A program made the position numbers and the translations under genes. Below, piece by piece: positions 1 through 7,069 of a DNA stretch of 10,413 bases. Origin of the DNA: Fidelibacterota bacterium 46_43 (lineage in GTDB: Bacteria; Fidelibacterota; Fidelibacteria; Fidelibacterales; Fidelibacteraceae). Numbering within the stretch: the first letter of the stretch is position 1; each line of letters starts with the position of its first letter. A model generated the notes under the pieces. The model had not been told where the DNA came from and made no database searches. It saw only the letters and a program-made list of their open reading frames with translations. The DNA lies in contig LGGY01000154.1 of the NCBI GenBank assembly GCA_001509335.1, positions 1 to 10,413 of the forward strand. Direction: 5' to 3'.

Positions 1-2
1 TG

Positions 3-413
3 ATGAAAATTCCATTTACCCTGCTGGCAGAGGGTGTTACCATCCCCTTCATAGATCATGTAAGGGCTGTCTGCCGCCTGTGTATAGCAACTGAAGATGT
101 TCTGAAAACTATTCATCAGGAGAGGCGGACCCCTGTAAACCGGGATGTTTTGATTGCTGGTGCGCTCCTGGCAGATGTGGGAAAACTACTTGAATACGAG
201 ATTGTTAACGGCAAGGTGATAAAATCCGATTTCGGACGCTATCTCCGCCATCCTTTCAGTGGCGTGGGGCTGGCATTCAAACACGGGGTTCCTGAAGCGG
301 TGATGCATGTCATCGCCACCCATTCCAAGGAAGGAGCCGGTGAAAAACGGTCTCCTGAATCTATTATATTTCATCACGCTGATTTCATTGATTTCGAGCT
401 GGTAAAAGGATAA
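3..413 (+). CDS. HD-domain protein (phosphohydrolase fold), probably 5'-truncated by the window edge
   Basis: The 136 visible residues carry an HD-superfamily metal-site pattern: H19 in IDHV, then an LLADVGK segment (residues 55-61) where the family normally has LLHDVGK, H83 in LRHPFSG, H107 in ATHSKEG, and an HHAD motif at 124-127. HD proteins are usually metal-dependent phosphohydrolases acting on nucleotides or phosphoesters; the substrate here is unknown. Position 57 is Ala where the dyad His is expected, so activity may be altered or lost, although D58 and the other ligands remain. The frame stays open to base 1 (the preceding codon ends in TG), and related proteins as I recall them have extra residues before the IPFTLL segment, so the true start probably lies outside the window. 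It sits 23 bases ahead of the dehydrogenase gene on the same strand and is likely in its operon. HD fold is fairly sure; function is not. Confidence 0.75.
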   Translation: MKIPFTLLAEGVTIPFIDHVRAVCRLCIATEDVLKTIHQERRTPVNRDVLIAGALLADVGKLLEYEIVNGKVIKSDFGRYLRHPFSGVGLAFKHGVPEAVMHVIATHSKEGAGEKRSPESIIFHHADFIDFELVKG

Positions 414-436
414 AGAAACTAAACTGAGGAAAAATT

Positions 437-1555
437 ATGGCAAAATACCGCATTGGATGGCTTCCCGGAGACGGGGTGGGAAATGATGTGATGGACGCGG
501 CACGGATTGTGTTGGATACACTCAAGCTGGATGCCGATTACATTCACGGGGATATCGGATGGGAATTCTGGAAAACCGAGGGAGATCCCCTGCCGCAAAG
601 AACCCTTGATATGTTGAAAACCACAGATTGTGCTCTTTTCGGAGCTATTACGTCCAAGCCCAAAGAAGAAGCAGATGACGAACTGGATCCTGCCCTGAAA
701 GGCAAAGGTTATGTCTATTTTAGTCCCATTGTTCGCTTGCGTCAAACCTTTAACCTGCATACGAACATGCGGCCCTGCAAGGCTTATCCCGGCAATCCCC
801 TGAATTACCGTGACGGTATAGACATTACCATTTTTCGGGAAAACACAGAGGGAATGTACGGTGGTGTAGAGTTTCACCCGGTTCCAAAGGAAGTCTACGA
901 GGTGCTGGATAAGCATCATCCCAAAATGAAGAAATTCAAAGATGCGGGGCTGGACAATATGGCCATTTCAACGCGTATCATGACCCGCCAGGCCTGCCGT
1001 AACATTGTAACACAAGCCTTTGAATATGCCAGGGAATTTGGTAAAAAAGCAGTCACTGTGGTGGATAAACCCAATGTCCTTAGGGAAACAGGGGGACTCA
1101 TGATCCGGACGGCCCGGGAGGTAGCAAAAAATTATCCGGATATCGAACTCTGGGAAACCAATATCGACGCCCAATGCATGTGGCTGGTGAAAAATCCGGA
1201 AAATTACGAAATCCTTGTCGCCGAAAATATGTTTGGTGATATTCTTAGTGACTTGTCTGCCCAGCTGGTGGGCGGACTCGGATTTGCTTCCAGTGGAAAT
1301 ATTGGTGACAACTATGCTGTTTTCGAACCAACACACGGAAGCGCTCCAAAATATCACGGTCAATATAAAGTTAACCCTATGGCCATGCTTCTGACGACAA
1401 AAATGATGCTGGACTGGCTTGGTGAAAAAGAGATGGCTGAACGCCTGGAAAAGGCGATTGCAGCTGTGATTGCCGAGGGAAAAGTAAGGACCTACGACAT
1501 GGGAGGCAGTAATACAACGCTGGAAGTGGCAAGGGAAGTCGCTTCGAAATTGTGA
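437..1555 (+). CDS. Isocitrate/isopropylmalate-family NAD(P)-dependent beta-decarboxylating dehydrogenase
   Basis: This 372-residue protein has the full family signature. There is an N-terminal LPGDGVG (9-15), an SPIVRLRQ substrate-loop segment (96-103), R112 in NMRP, RENTEGMYGG (134-143) with the catalytic-type Tyr141, VDK with Lys211, Asp244, and the metal-binding GDILSD (267-272). A cofactor loop EPTHGSAPKY (297-306) follows. Enzymes of this family oxidise a 2-hydroxy acid next to a carboxylate (isocitrate, 3-isopropylmalate, homoisocitrate or tartrate) and decarboxylate it in the cytosol using Mg2+/Mn2+. The substrate is not settled: Ser96 matches the serine that contacts isocitrate in IDH, but the neighbouring Asn of IDH is Ile98, and the C-terminal part is short as in NAD-type and IPMDH enzymes. 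No leu, lys or TCA genes are alongside to help. GAGGA at 426-430 lies six bases before the ATG and supports the start. Confidence 0.9.
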   Translation: MAKYRIGWLPGDGVGNDVMDAARIVLDTLKLDADYIHGDIGWEFWKTEGDPLPQRTLDMLKTTDCALFGAITSKPKEEADDELDPALKGKGYVYFSPIVRLRQTFNLHTNMRPCKAYPGNPLNYRDGIDITIFRENTEGMYGGVEFHPVPKEVYEVLDKHHPKMKKFKDAGLDNMAISTRIMTRQACRNIVTQAFEYAREFGKKAVTVVDKPNVLRETGGLMIRTAREVAKNYPDIELWETNIDAQCMWLVKNPENYEILVAENMFGDILSDLSAQLVGGLGFASSGNIGDNYAVFEPTHGSAPKYHGQYKVNPMAMLLTTKMMLDWLGEKEMAERLEKAIAAVIAEGKVRTYDMGGSNTTLEVAREVASKL

Positions 1556-1740
1556 GGGTTCATGGGGTGCCTATGGTTTGCAGGTGATGTAAATTATTAA
1601 AATTTTATTCTCTATATATAGGATAATGCCTATGTGTTTAGAGCCCCTGGGATAAAATAATTCCGAACCTGACCAATTACAAGATTATATTATTTTTAAT
1701 ATATTGGGCTGTCATGATTTAATTTGAGAGTCTTTTGATA

Positions 1741-1785
1741 TTGGAAGTTGGTACTTCCGAAGAGGGAATGAAAGTATGGAAGTAC
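1741..1785. repeat. Overlapping, mutually exclusive inverted repeats
   Basis: Bases 1741-1748 can pair with 1753-1760 to give an 8-pair stem (one G-T) closed by a four-base loop. Bases 1751-1758 (GTACTTCC) are also a perfect reverse complement of 1778-1785 (GGAAGTAC). The two stems share 1753-1758 and cannot form together. No coding frame depends on this sequence. Whether it is transcribed is unknown. Confidence 0.4.
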
Positions 1786-1805
1786 GGATTGAGAGAGGGT
1801 ACAAT

Positions 1806-1834
1806 GGGGTGAAGGATCTGCGTGTGTTCACCCC
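1806..1834. repeat. 8-bp perfect inverted repeat, 13-base spacer
   Basis: GGGGTGAA (1806-1813) is matched by its exact reverse complement TTCACCCC (1827-1834), with a possible extra T-G pair outside. There is no T-tract on either side, so it is not a standard intrinsic terminator. It could be an RNA stem or a dimeric-protein operator; nothing nearby decides between these. Confidence 0.4.
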
Positions 1835-2250
1835 GAATATCGCTATTACAATTTACCCAATTGATGGCATCTTAATGGATGACCGGCCATGTTATATTTG
1901 CTCCGGAATTTATCCATGATTTATTCGATACGTCATATACATGAACAACAACTTTATCTTTTTTCATGTCGCATTTCGCTGTTTCTTGCCCCACAGGAAA
2001 TTACCTAAACAAAATTTACATTTCCTTTATAATCTCCTCATCAGATCTGTAAAAAATTCCCCATTTAATCAATCATCTTTAAGTTGTTAGAAGTCGGCAC
2101 TTGAATTCGAGTCCTATGCAGCCTACCCGGTGACCGTATCTCGATACAATCCCGCCAATCAAATCAATTATCCCATCTCTGCAAATGTCTCGTCACTTAC
2201 ATGTTCTCATTTCACGGGACAGGCAATTCTCCAATCTTTCAGTCTCTCCA

Positions 2251-3027
2251 TCACTCCATTATCCCGTCATCCTCATCCTTCACCTGTTGCCACATGTTTT
2301 CAAGCTCATCCAGAGAAAGAGCGCGCAAATCGGTTTTATTCCTTTCAGCCATTTCTTCCACGCGGTGAAAACGGCGGATAAATTTATCGGTGGATTTTCT
2401 TAAAGCTTCGTCGGCATTGATCCCCATAAAGCGGCCCACATTAACAAGGGAAAAAAGAAGATCCCCGAATTCCATTTCCATGGCGGCAGCATCTTTTTCA
2501 CGGGAGGCGTCCTCCAGTTCCCGAACTTCCTCCCGGATTTTTTCCCATACATCATGGATCTTATCCCAGTCGAATCCCACCATGGACGCTTTGGATTGTA
2601 CACGGTAGGCTTTGTGCAAGGAGGGAAGTTCATTTGGTATTCCATCCAGAAGCCTTTTACGTCCCTCGGCTTTCTTCTTTTTTTCCCAGTAATGATGAAT
2701 CTCTTCTTCAGACTTAAAAACCTTATTTGTAAACACATGGGGATGGCGGCTGATCATTTTGTGATTAATCTGAAGTAAAACATCCCGGATGGTAAAACGA
2801 TTGTCTTCTTCTGCCAGCACAGCCTGAAAAACAAGGTGAAGCATCACATCTCCAAGCTCTTTAACCAAATCCCGGTCATTCCGGTGGTCTAAAGCATCGA
2901 TGACTTCGTAAACCTCTTCAATCATAAAAGGAATCAGACTTTCCGGGGTTTGTTCACGATCCCATGGACATCCTTCCGGTGAACGCAATTTCTTGATAAT
3001 TTCCACCAGGTCACTAAATTCTTTCAT
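2251..3027 (-). CDS. mazG: MazG, nucleoside triphosphate pyrophosphohydrolase
   Basis: MazG hydrolyses NTPs and dNTPs to the monophosphate and pyrophosphate, clearing aberrant nucleotides and, in E. coli, damping ppGpp signalling. Both all-alpha MazG domains are present. The first has CPWD (about residue 20), the EEVYE helix (37-41) and ELGDV (57-61). The second has EEVRELED (166-173) and EFGDLLFSLVN (186-196). RHPHVF lies between them at about 94-99. At 258 residues it is close to full-length E. coli MazG. The frame can begin at TTG 3030, but the ATG at 3027 is preferred: AAGGGA at 3032-3037 precedes it, overlapping the upstream gene's stop codon. It follows the CNNM gene by 8 bases and appears to be the last gene of the minus-strand unit. 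No terminator was seen after it. Confidence 0.96.
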   Translation of the reverse strand: MKEFSDLVEIIKKLRSPEGCPWDREQTPESLIPFMIEEVYEVIDALDHRNDRDLVKELGDVMLHLVFQAVLAEEDNRFTIRDVLLQINHKMISRHPHVFTNKVFKSEEEIHHYWEKKKKAEGRKRLLDGIPNELPSLHKAYRVQSKASMVGFDWDKIHDVWEKIREEVRELEDASREKDAAAMEMEFGDLLFSLVNVGRFMGINADEALRKSTDKFIRRFHRVEEMAERNKTDLRALSLDELENMWQQVKDEDDGIME

Positions 3028-3035
3028 CAAATCCC

Positions 3036-4313
3036 TTATGCTTCGGGTAAAAATTCCAGGCGAATCTCTTTGATTCGCCGGCGTTGCATCAAAACAACGG
3101 TAAATCGCACATTTTGAAAGACAAACTGATCCTGCTTTTTGGGCACCCGCCCCAATTTGTCCATGACAAAACCTCCCAGGGTATCATAATCCCGTTCCTC
3201 CGGAAAGGAAAGCCCCAGTTCTTCTTCAAGTTCATCAAGGTTCAGGGCAGCATTGACAATATACTCTTTTTCACCGCTCTTTCGGATCATGGTCTGGTTT
3301 CCCTCATCCATTTCATCCTGAATTTCACCCACAATTTCTTCTACCACATCTTCCAGAGTCACCAGGCCACTTGTCCCCCCAAATTCATCTACAACTATGG
3401 CGATTTTGGTCTTTTTGGTTTGGAATTCCCTGAGCATTTTAGCAACGCTTTTATTCTCATGGACAAAGAGCGGGGGTCTCAATAAACTTTTAATGTGTGT
3501 CTTTCCGGTTTCTTTATCCGTTAAGTGAAGAATATCCTTGAGAAAAATGAAACCGATTATATGGTCCAAATCGCCGCCATGAACCGGTAACCTTGAAAAT
3601 TTGGATTCACGCACCTCCTGTATGATATCTGGAAGTGACTGGTTGATATCAATAGCGTGGATATCGGGCCTGGGGATCATAATTTCACGGACCCGGGTGT
3701 CGGACAATTTCAGGAGAGACTGGATCATATCCCGTTCTTTTTCGCGTATAGCCCCGGATTCGCCGCTCAGGTTGACCAGGGCTGACAACTCCTCAGAATC
3801 TTCAATAAACTCTTCACCCTGAATACGAAACATCCTGGCGAAAAGTTCGGTAATCCAGTAAAAAACGGCTGTCAGAGGTGTAAGCAACGTATAAACAACC
3901 GTTAAAAAAGAGGACATGCGCAGGCTGTGTTTGATGGCATTTCGGACAGCAATGATTTTGGGGAGAATTTCTCCCATAATGAGAATCACCAGTGTAACGG
4001 CAAACACCTGAACAAGGACAGATAAAATGGGGGATAGTTGATAGTAATTGGCGATATCCCTGGCAACTGAAGCTGAAATGACAGACATAGCAATATTGAC
4101 AAAGGTATTTCCGGTGAGAATCGCAATAAGAAGTCGCCGCGGAAAATTCAGAAGGGCTAAAAGTCGGAGCGCTTCAGGGTGGCCACCGCGCATTTTTTCT
4201 TCCAGCTGGGACCGCTTGACGGAAAAAACAGCGGTTTCACTGCTGGAGAAAAGACCGGAAAAAAACAACAGAATGATAAACAATATGCTCCGTAGAAAAA
4301 GGTCATCAGGCAT
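3036..4313 (-). CDS. CNNM/CorC (HlyC)-type membrane protein with CBS pair
   Basis: Domain order from residue 1 at ATG 4313: an N-terminal CNNM (DUF21) membrane domain with hydrophobic segments near 7-23, 62-83, 95-123 and 135-162, including the hallmark SSSETA at 23-28; a pair of CBS domains at about 209-265 and 280-335 (with VDEFGGTSGLVTLEDVVEEI-type signature); and a C-terminal CorC_HlyC domain at about 345-423. Family members are inner-membrane proteins linked to Mg2+ or Co2+ export; the name 'hemolysin' in databases is historical. The CBS pair probably senses adenine nucleotides. The open frame extends five codons further to TTG 4328, but ATG 4313 is chosen because GAGGAA (4321-4326) sits seven bases upstream. 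It overlaps the end of ybeY by 8 bases, indicating translational coupling. A YbeY-CorC pairing is also known in E. coli. Confidence 0.93.
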   Translation of the reverse strand: MPDDLFLRSILFIILLFFSGLFSSSETAVFSVKRSQLEEKMRGGHPEALRLLALLNFPRRLLIAILTGNTFVNIAMSVISASVARDIANYYQLSPILSVLVQVFAVTLVILIMGEILPKIIAVRNAIKHSLRMSSFLTVVYTLLTPLTAVFYWITELFARMFRIQGEEFIEDSEELSALVNLSGESGAIREKERDMIQSLLKLSDTRVREIMIPRPDIHAIDINQSLPDIIQEVRESKFSRLPVHGGDLDHIIGFIFLKDILHLTDKETGKTHIKSLLRPPLFVHENKSVAKMLREFQTKKTKIAIVVDEFGGTSGLVTLEDVVEEIVGEIQDEMDEGNQTMIRKSGEKEYIVNAALNLDELEEELGLSFPEERDYDTLGGFVMDKLGRVPKKQDQFVFQNVRFTVVLMQRRRIKEIRLEFLPEA

Positions 4314-4755
4314 AACCACATTCCTCAAGATGACGGTTTTCCAGTGTTGTCATCTGCTCGCTGGCTTCCGGGCTGCCGTCTTCGTATCCTATAAGATGTA
4401 AAAAGCCGTGAATCAGAATCCGGACACATTCCTGGCGGATAGTGACATGATAACGAGATGCATTTTCCCGGATTCGTGGCAGGGAAATATATAACTCCCC
4501 TTCCAAATAATCTTCACAATGTTCCATGGTAAAACTGATAATATCCGTTAAGACATCCTGACCGAAATATTCCTTCTTCATATCCCGGAGAGATTCATCA
4601 GCCATATAAATAATATTGATATCACAAGAGGACAAACGATAGGCTTTCAGTAATGTGAGAATAATCCCTGAAATCTCCTCATGCCGAAGGGGAAGCCGTA
4701 AACCGGATTCGTTATAGATGTGAATATGTTTTTCTTTATGCCGACGGGAAGGCAT
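4306..4755 (-). CDS. ybeY: YbeY, rRNA maturation endoribonuclease
   Basis: YbeY is a small metal-dependent RNase needed for 16S rRNA 3'-end maturation and ribosome quality control. The 149-residue length is typical. Diagnostic segments are TDIISF (70-75), GELYISL (86-92) and the metal motif HGFLHLIGYED at 116-126. In the common form the motif is HxxxHxxxxxH; here H116 and H120 are kept but the third ligand is D126. To my recollection Asp is normal there in Bacteroidetes-type YbeY, so the enzyme is probably active. It starts 3 bases after the pgpH stop and its last 8 bases overlap the CNNM gene. No clear Shine-Dalgarno sequence is visible before ATG 4755, so it may depend on coupling to pgpH translation. 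The PgpH-YbeY order is the same as in Bacillus-type genomes. Confidence 0.95.
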   Translation of the reverse strand: MPSRRHKEKHIHIYNESGLRLPLRHEEISGIILTLLKAYRLSSCDINIIYMADESLRDMKKEYFGQDVLTDIISFTMEHCEDYLEGELYISLPRIRENASRYHVTIRQECVRILIHGFLHLIGYEDGSPEASEQMTTLENRHLEECGYA

Positions 4756-4758
4756 GGA

Positions 4759-7047
4759 TTATTTCGCCGTTTCACTTTTTTGCTGCCCAGGGTATTCTGG
4801 GCGATGATGATACATACTGATAAACTGCCGGATCAGGGATTCACGGATGACTGTGATGTCATGAAAGGTAAGCGGACAATCAGACAGCTGTCCTTCATCC
4901 ATCCGGGTTTTGATAATCAGATTGACACGGTTTTCAATATCGGAATCTGTCGGTTTATTCAGCGCTTTTATGGCCGCCTCACAGGCTTCAGCGATCATAA
5001 CCAATGCTGTTTCTTTAGTATTGGGTTTGGGGCCTGGATATCTGAAATCACTTTCCTTCACTTCTGCCGGATCTTCTGCCTGATCCATCGCCCGGTCATA
5101 AAAGAATTTCACAATCTGGGTCCCATGGTGCATGGGAATAAAATCCACAACAATTTTTGGCAAATTATACTGCTCAGCCAGTTCTACACCGGTCCGTACG
5201 TGATTAATCACCACTTTTGCTGCCATGTGGGGTTTGAGTTTTTCCAGCCGATTCTCATCCCGCTGGTTTTCGGCAAAATAGTTGGATTTGGCAATTTTTC
5301 CAATGTCATGATAATAAGCGCCCACCCGCGCCAGCAGATTATTGGCACCAATCGCCTCGGCAACTGTATCCACAAGGGTCCCCACCATCACCGAATGATT
5401 GAAGGTCCCCGGAGCTTTTACGGCCAGCTCTTTCAATAAGGGCTTGTTTAAATCCGTCAATTCCAAAAGCGTCATATCCGTCGTAATATTCAGCAGCCGC
5501 TCAAAAACACTTACCAGCCCGTATGCTGCCAGGACAGATCCAACGGTATTGATAAACGCAAACAAAATTCCCCGCGTAAACTCGGCAAAAGAACTAAAAC
5601 TCACAAGCTCAAGGGCAATCAAACCGAGGATATAAGAAAGGAAGACCCAGATCAGGGGTTGAAAAATCTGATCCCTGCTTCTCAATTTTTTAATAGATAT
5701 CGTAGAAATAAGCGCCGGAAGCATGTGGACCACAGTGAAATGGAAGGGATTCCCAAAAATGTAGGAAAGCATAAGAATAATGGGGACCGTAGAAAAAATG
5801 GCAACTCTTTCATCATAGAAGATAGAAACGATCATGGCCAGAAGGGTCACGGGGACGGCCATAAAGGCAGCTTGATTCAGGGATGAAATCAGATAGCCCA
5901 GTCCAAGCACAATCAGTTGATTGATCACAATCAGAAAAATATTTTTCCGGTCTGAATAGATTTCCTTCCTGAAATGATAGATAAAGAGGAAAAAAATTGT
6001 ATAAAGTAATCCCATGATGAGCAGATCGCCAAAAAATCCCATAAAATAAGCCCGTCCAAAAGCATTTTGATTTCTTTTGGATTCTGCAACATTCAGGGAA
6101 TAGAGTTTTCGATAGATTTGGGGTGTGACCCGGGTATTGGCATCTACAATTTTTTCATTTTTTAACACCTTGCCATCTACGATGGGAACCCTGCTGATGG
6201 CATCCTGCTGACGCCGGATTGTCCGCTCTTTATCGTAGATAAGATTCGGACGGATAAAAATCCGGGAAATCTGAAACAACATTTGTTTATTTTCAAAACT
6301 CAGCTCATCTTCGGTTGTTTTCAGGCTCTGAGAGAGTGTATTAATGGCCTTGTCCCTGTCATAAATTTCACTGGTGGAGCGGTAAATTTCCTCTCCGGCC
6401 CGGGAAATGGCAATTTGAGTGGATATGATGTCCTCAAGGGATATATCCACAATTCCCTTACTCATATACTGGTTGATTTCCTGAAGGAACTGGGCTTTCA
6501 GTTTATCCAGGTCTGGAAGGGGACTTTTAGCAGGATCATACAAGCCACGGTAAAGATTGCTCTCCATATCGATATTATAATCTTGTCTGAACTGACTGAT
6601 CAGCTGATAGAAAGCCGTGCTATCCGACCGGACCCGTTTGTTTTGTTCTTCGAAGCGCTCCACATTATACCGGTATAGGTTTCGGTCTTCCCGTGATTTT
6701 TTAAGGGACTGGTATCGTTGTTTGAGGGCAGAAGCCATCCGAAAGAACTGTTCAATATCCTGTGTGCTTCTGATTTCCGCATCGGGATCGTGGTTAAAGA
6801 CAAAAGGAACTCGCTTCAGAGCTTCCCGTTTTTCAGCTTCAATAACATCTTCAGGTTTCAGAATATCAAAATCATAGGGAGCAATAATGGCAGACCGGGT
6901 AATTTCTCCAATTTGATATCTGTAAATATGGGAGCGTTCCCTTGGAATCAAAATAGTTGCTATGACCACAACCAGAACCATCATGCCGGTTTTCAGCATA
7001 AGGTCCCAGTTGACTGGTTTTTTCTTTATTTTTTTTGCTGTCATCAT
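4759..7047 (-). CDS. pgpH: PgpH-type 7TM-HD cyclic-di-AMP phosphodiesterase
   Basis: This 762-residue membrane protein has the layout of the PgpH/YqfF family, which hydrolyses c-di-AMP to pApA. A signal-anchor helix lies at about 18-36, followed by a long extracytoplasmic 7TMR-HDED domain (about 45-325), a cluster of seven membrane helices (about 335-515) and a cytoplasmic HD domain (about 540-745). The HD site shows H551 (FNHS), H580-D581 in HDIGK, H616 and HH at 640-641. The last ligand, usually Asp in an ADSVEA-like motif, appears as Glu in AEACEA (686-691). GGAGA at 7051-7055 supports a start at ATG 7047 or the adjacent ATG 7044. The gene lies 22 bases after fabH and 3 before ybeY. Its presence implies c-di-AMP signalling, although no diadenylate cyclase gene is in the window. 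Family assignment is firm; substrate is from homology. Confidence 0.93.
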   Translation of the reverse strand: MMTAKKIKKKPVNWDLMLKTGMMVLVVVIATILIPRERSHIYRYQIGEITRSAIIAPYDFDILKPEDVIEAEKREALKRVPFVFNHDPDAEIRSTQDIEQFFRMASALKQRYQSLKKSREDRNLYRYNVERFEEQNKRVRSDSTAFYQLISQFRQDYNIDMESNLYRGLYDPAKSPLPDLDKLKAQFLQEINQYMSKGIVDISLEDIISTQIAISRAGEEIYRSTSEIYDRDKAINTLSQSLKTTEDELSFENKQMLFQISRIFIRPNLIYDKERTIRRQQDAISRVPIVDGKVLKNEKIVDANTRVTPQIYRKLYSLNVAESKRNQNAFGRAYFMGFFGDLLIMGLLYTIFFLFIYHFRKEIYSDRKNIFLIVINQLIVLGLGYLISSLNQAAFMAVPVTLLAMIVSIFYDERVAIFSTVPIILMLSYIFGNPFHFTVVHMLPALISTISIKKLRSRDQIFQPLIWVFLSYILGLIALELVSFSSFAEFTRGILFAFINTVGSVLAAYGLVSVFERLLNITTDMTLLELTDLNKPLLKELAVKAPGTFNHSVMVGTLVDTVAEAIGANNLLARVGAYYHDIGKIAKSNYFAENQRDENRLEKLKPHMAAKVVINHVRTGVELAEQYNLPKIVVDFIPMHHGTQIVKFFYDRAMDQAEDPAEVKESDFRYPGPKPNTKETALVMIAEACEAAIKALNKPTDSDIENRVNLIIKTRMDEGQLSDCPLTFHDITVIRESLIRQFISMYHHRPEYPGQQKSETAK

Positions 7048-7069
7048 TGTTCTCCAATCGATACTCCGA

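Larger units (their letters stand above)
1556..2250. other. AT-rich convergent intergenic region with several inverted repeats, no convincing gene
   Basis: This stretch of about 695 bases lies between the stop of the plus-strand dehydrogenase and the stop of minus-strand mazG. I see no gene with family features and no tRNA. It is visibly richer in A/T than the flanking genes. Short inverted repeats occur at 1616-1635 (7 pairs, one G-T), 1686-1703 (7 A/T pairs around TTTT), 1741-1760 (8 pairs, one G-T), 1806-1834 (8 perfect pairs), 1981-2001 (8 pairs including G-T), 2099-2112 (5 pairs) and 2136-2147 (5 pairs). None is followed by a clear T-run, so none is called a terminator. A convergent gap normally needs only terminators, so the length suggests an unrecognised small RNA, a decayed gene or simple spacer DNA. 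Confidence 0.6.

Noticed and set aside
419..919. 166-codon minus-strand open frame over the dehydrogenase start
   Set aside because: It is antisense to a strongly conserved enzyme with a good ribosome binding site; no motif was recognised in it.
2043..2060. T-run on the minus strand, considered as the mazG terminator
   Set aside because: It has six T residues but no convincing GC-rich hairpin directly before it, and it lies about 190 bases beyond the mazG stop.
2085..2135. tRNA-like TTCGAGTCC segment, considered as a tRNA T-arm or attachment-site remnant
   Set aside because: The flanking bases do not form a five-pair T-stem and no anticodon or D-arm could be placed; the local hairpin at 2099-2112 explains the appearance.
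2130..2403. Plus-strand open frames of 83 and 72 codons at the right end of the intergenic gap
   Set aside because: About half of each runs antisense to the conserved C-terminus of MazG, and the peptides look low in information (Ser/His/Pro rich) with no Shine-Dalgarno sequence.
4720..5439. 239-codon plus-strand open frame
   Set aside because: It is antisense to ybeY and the HD domain of PgpH, both with clear catalytic motifs. The predicted peptide is rich in Phe, His and Ile as expected of a reverse-frame shadow.
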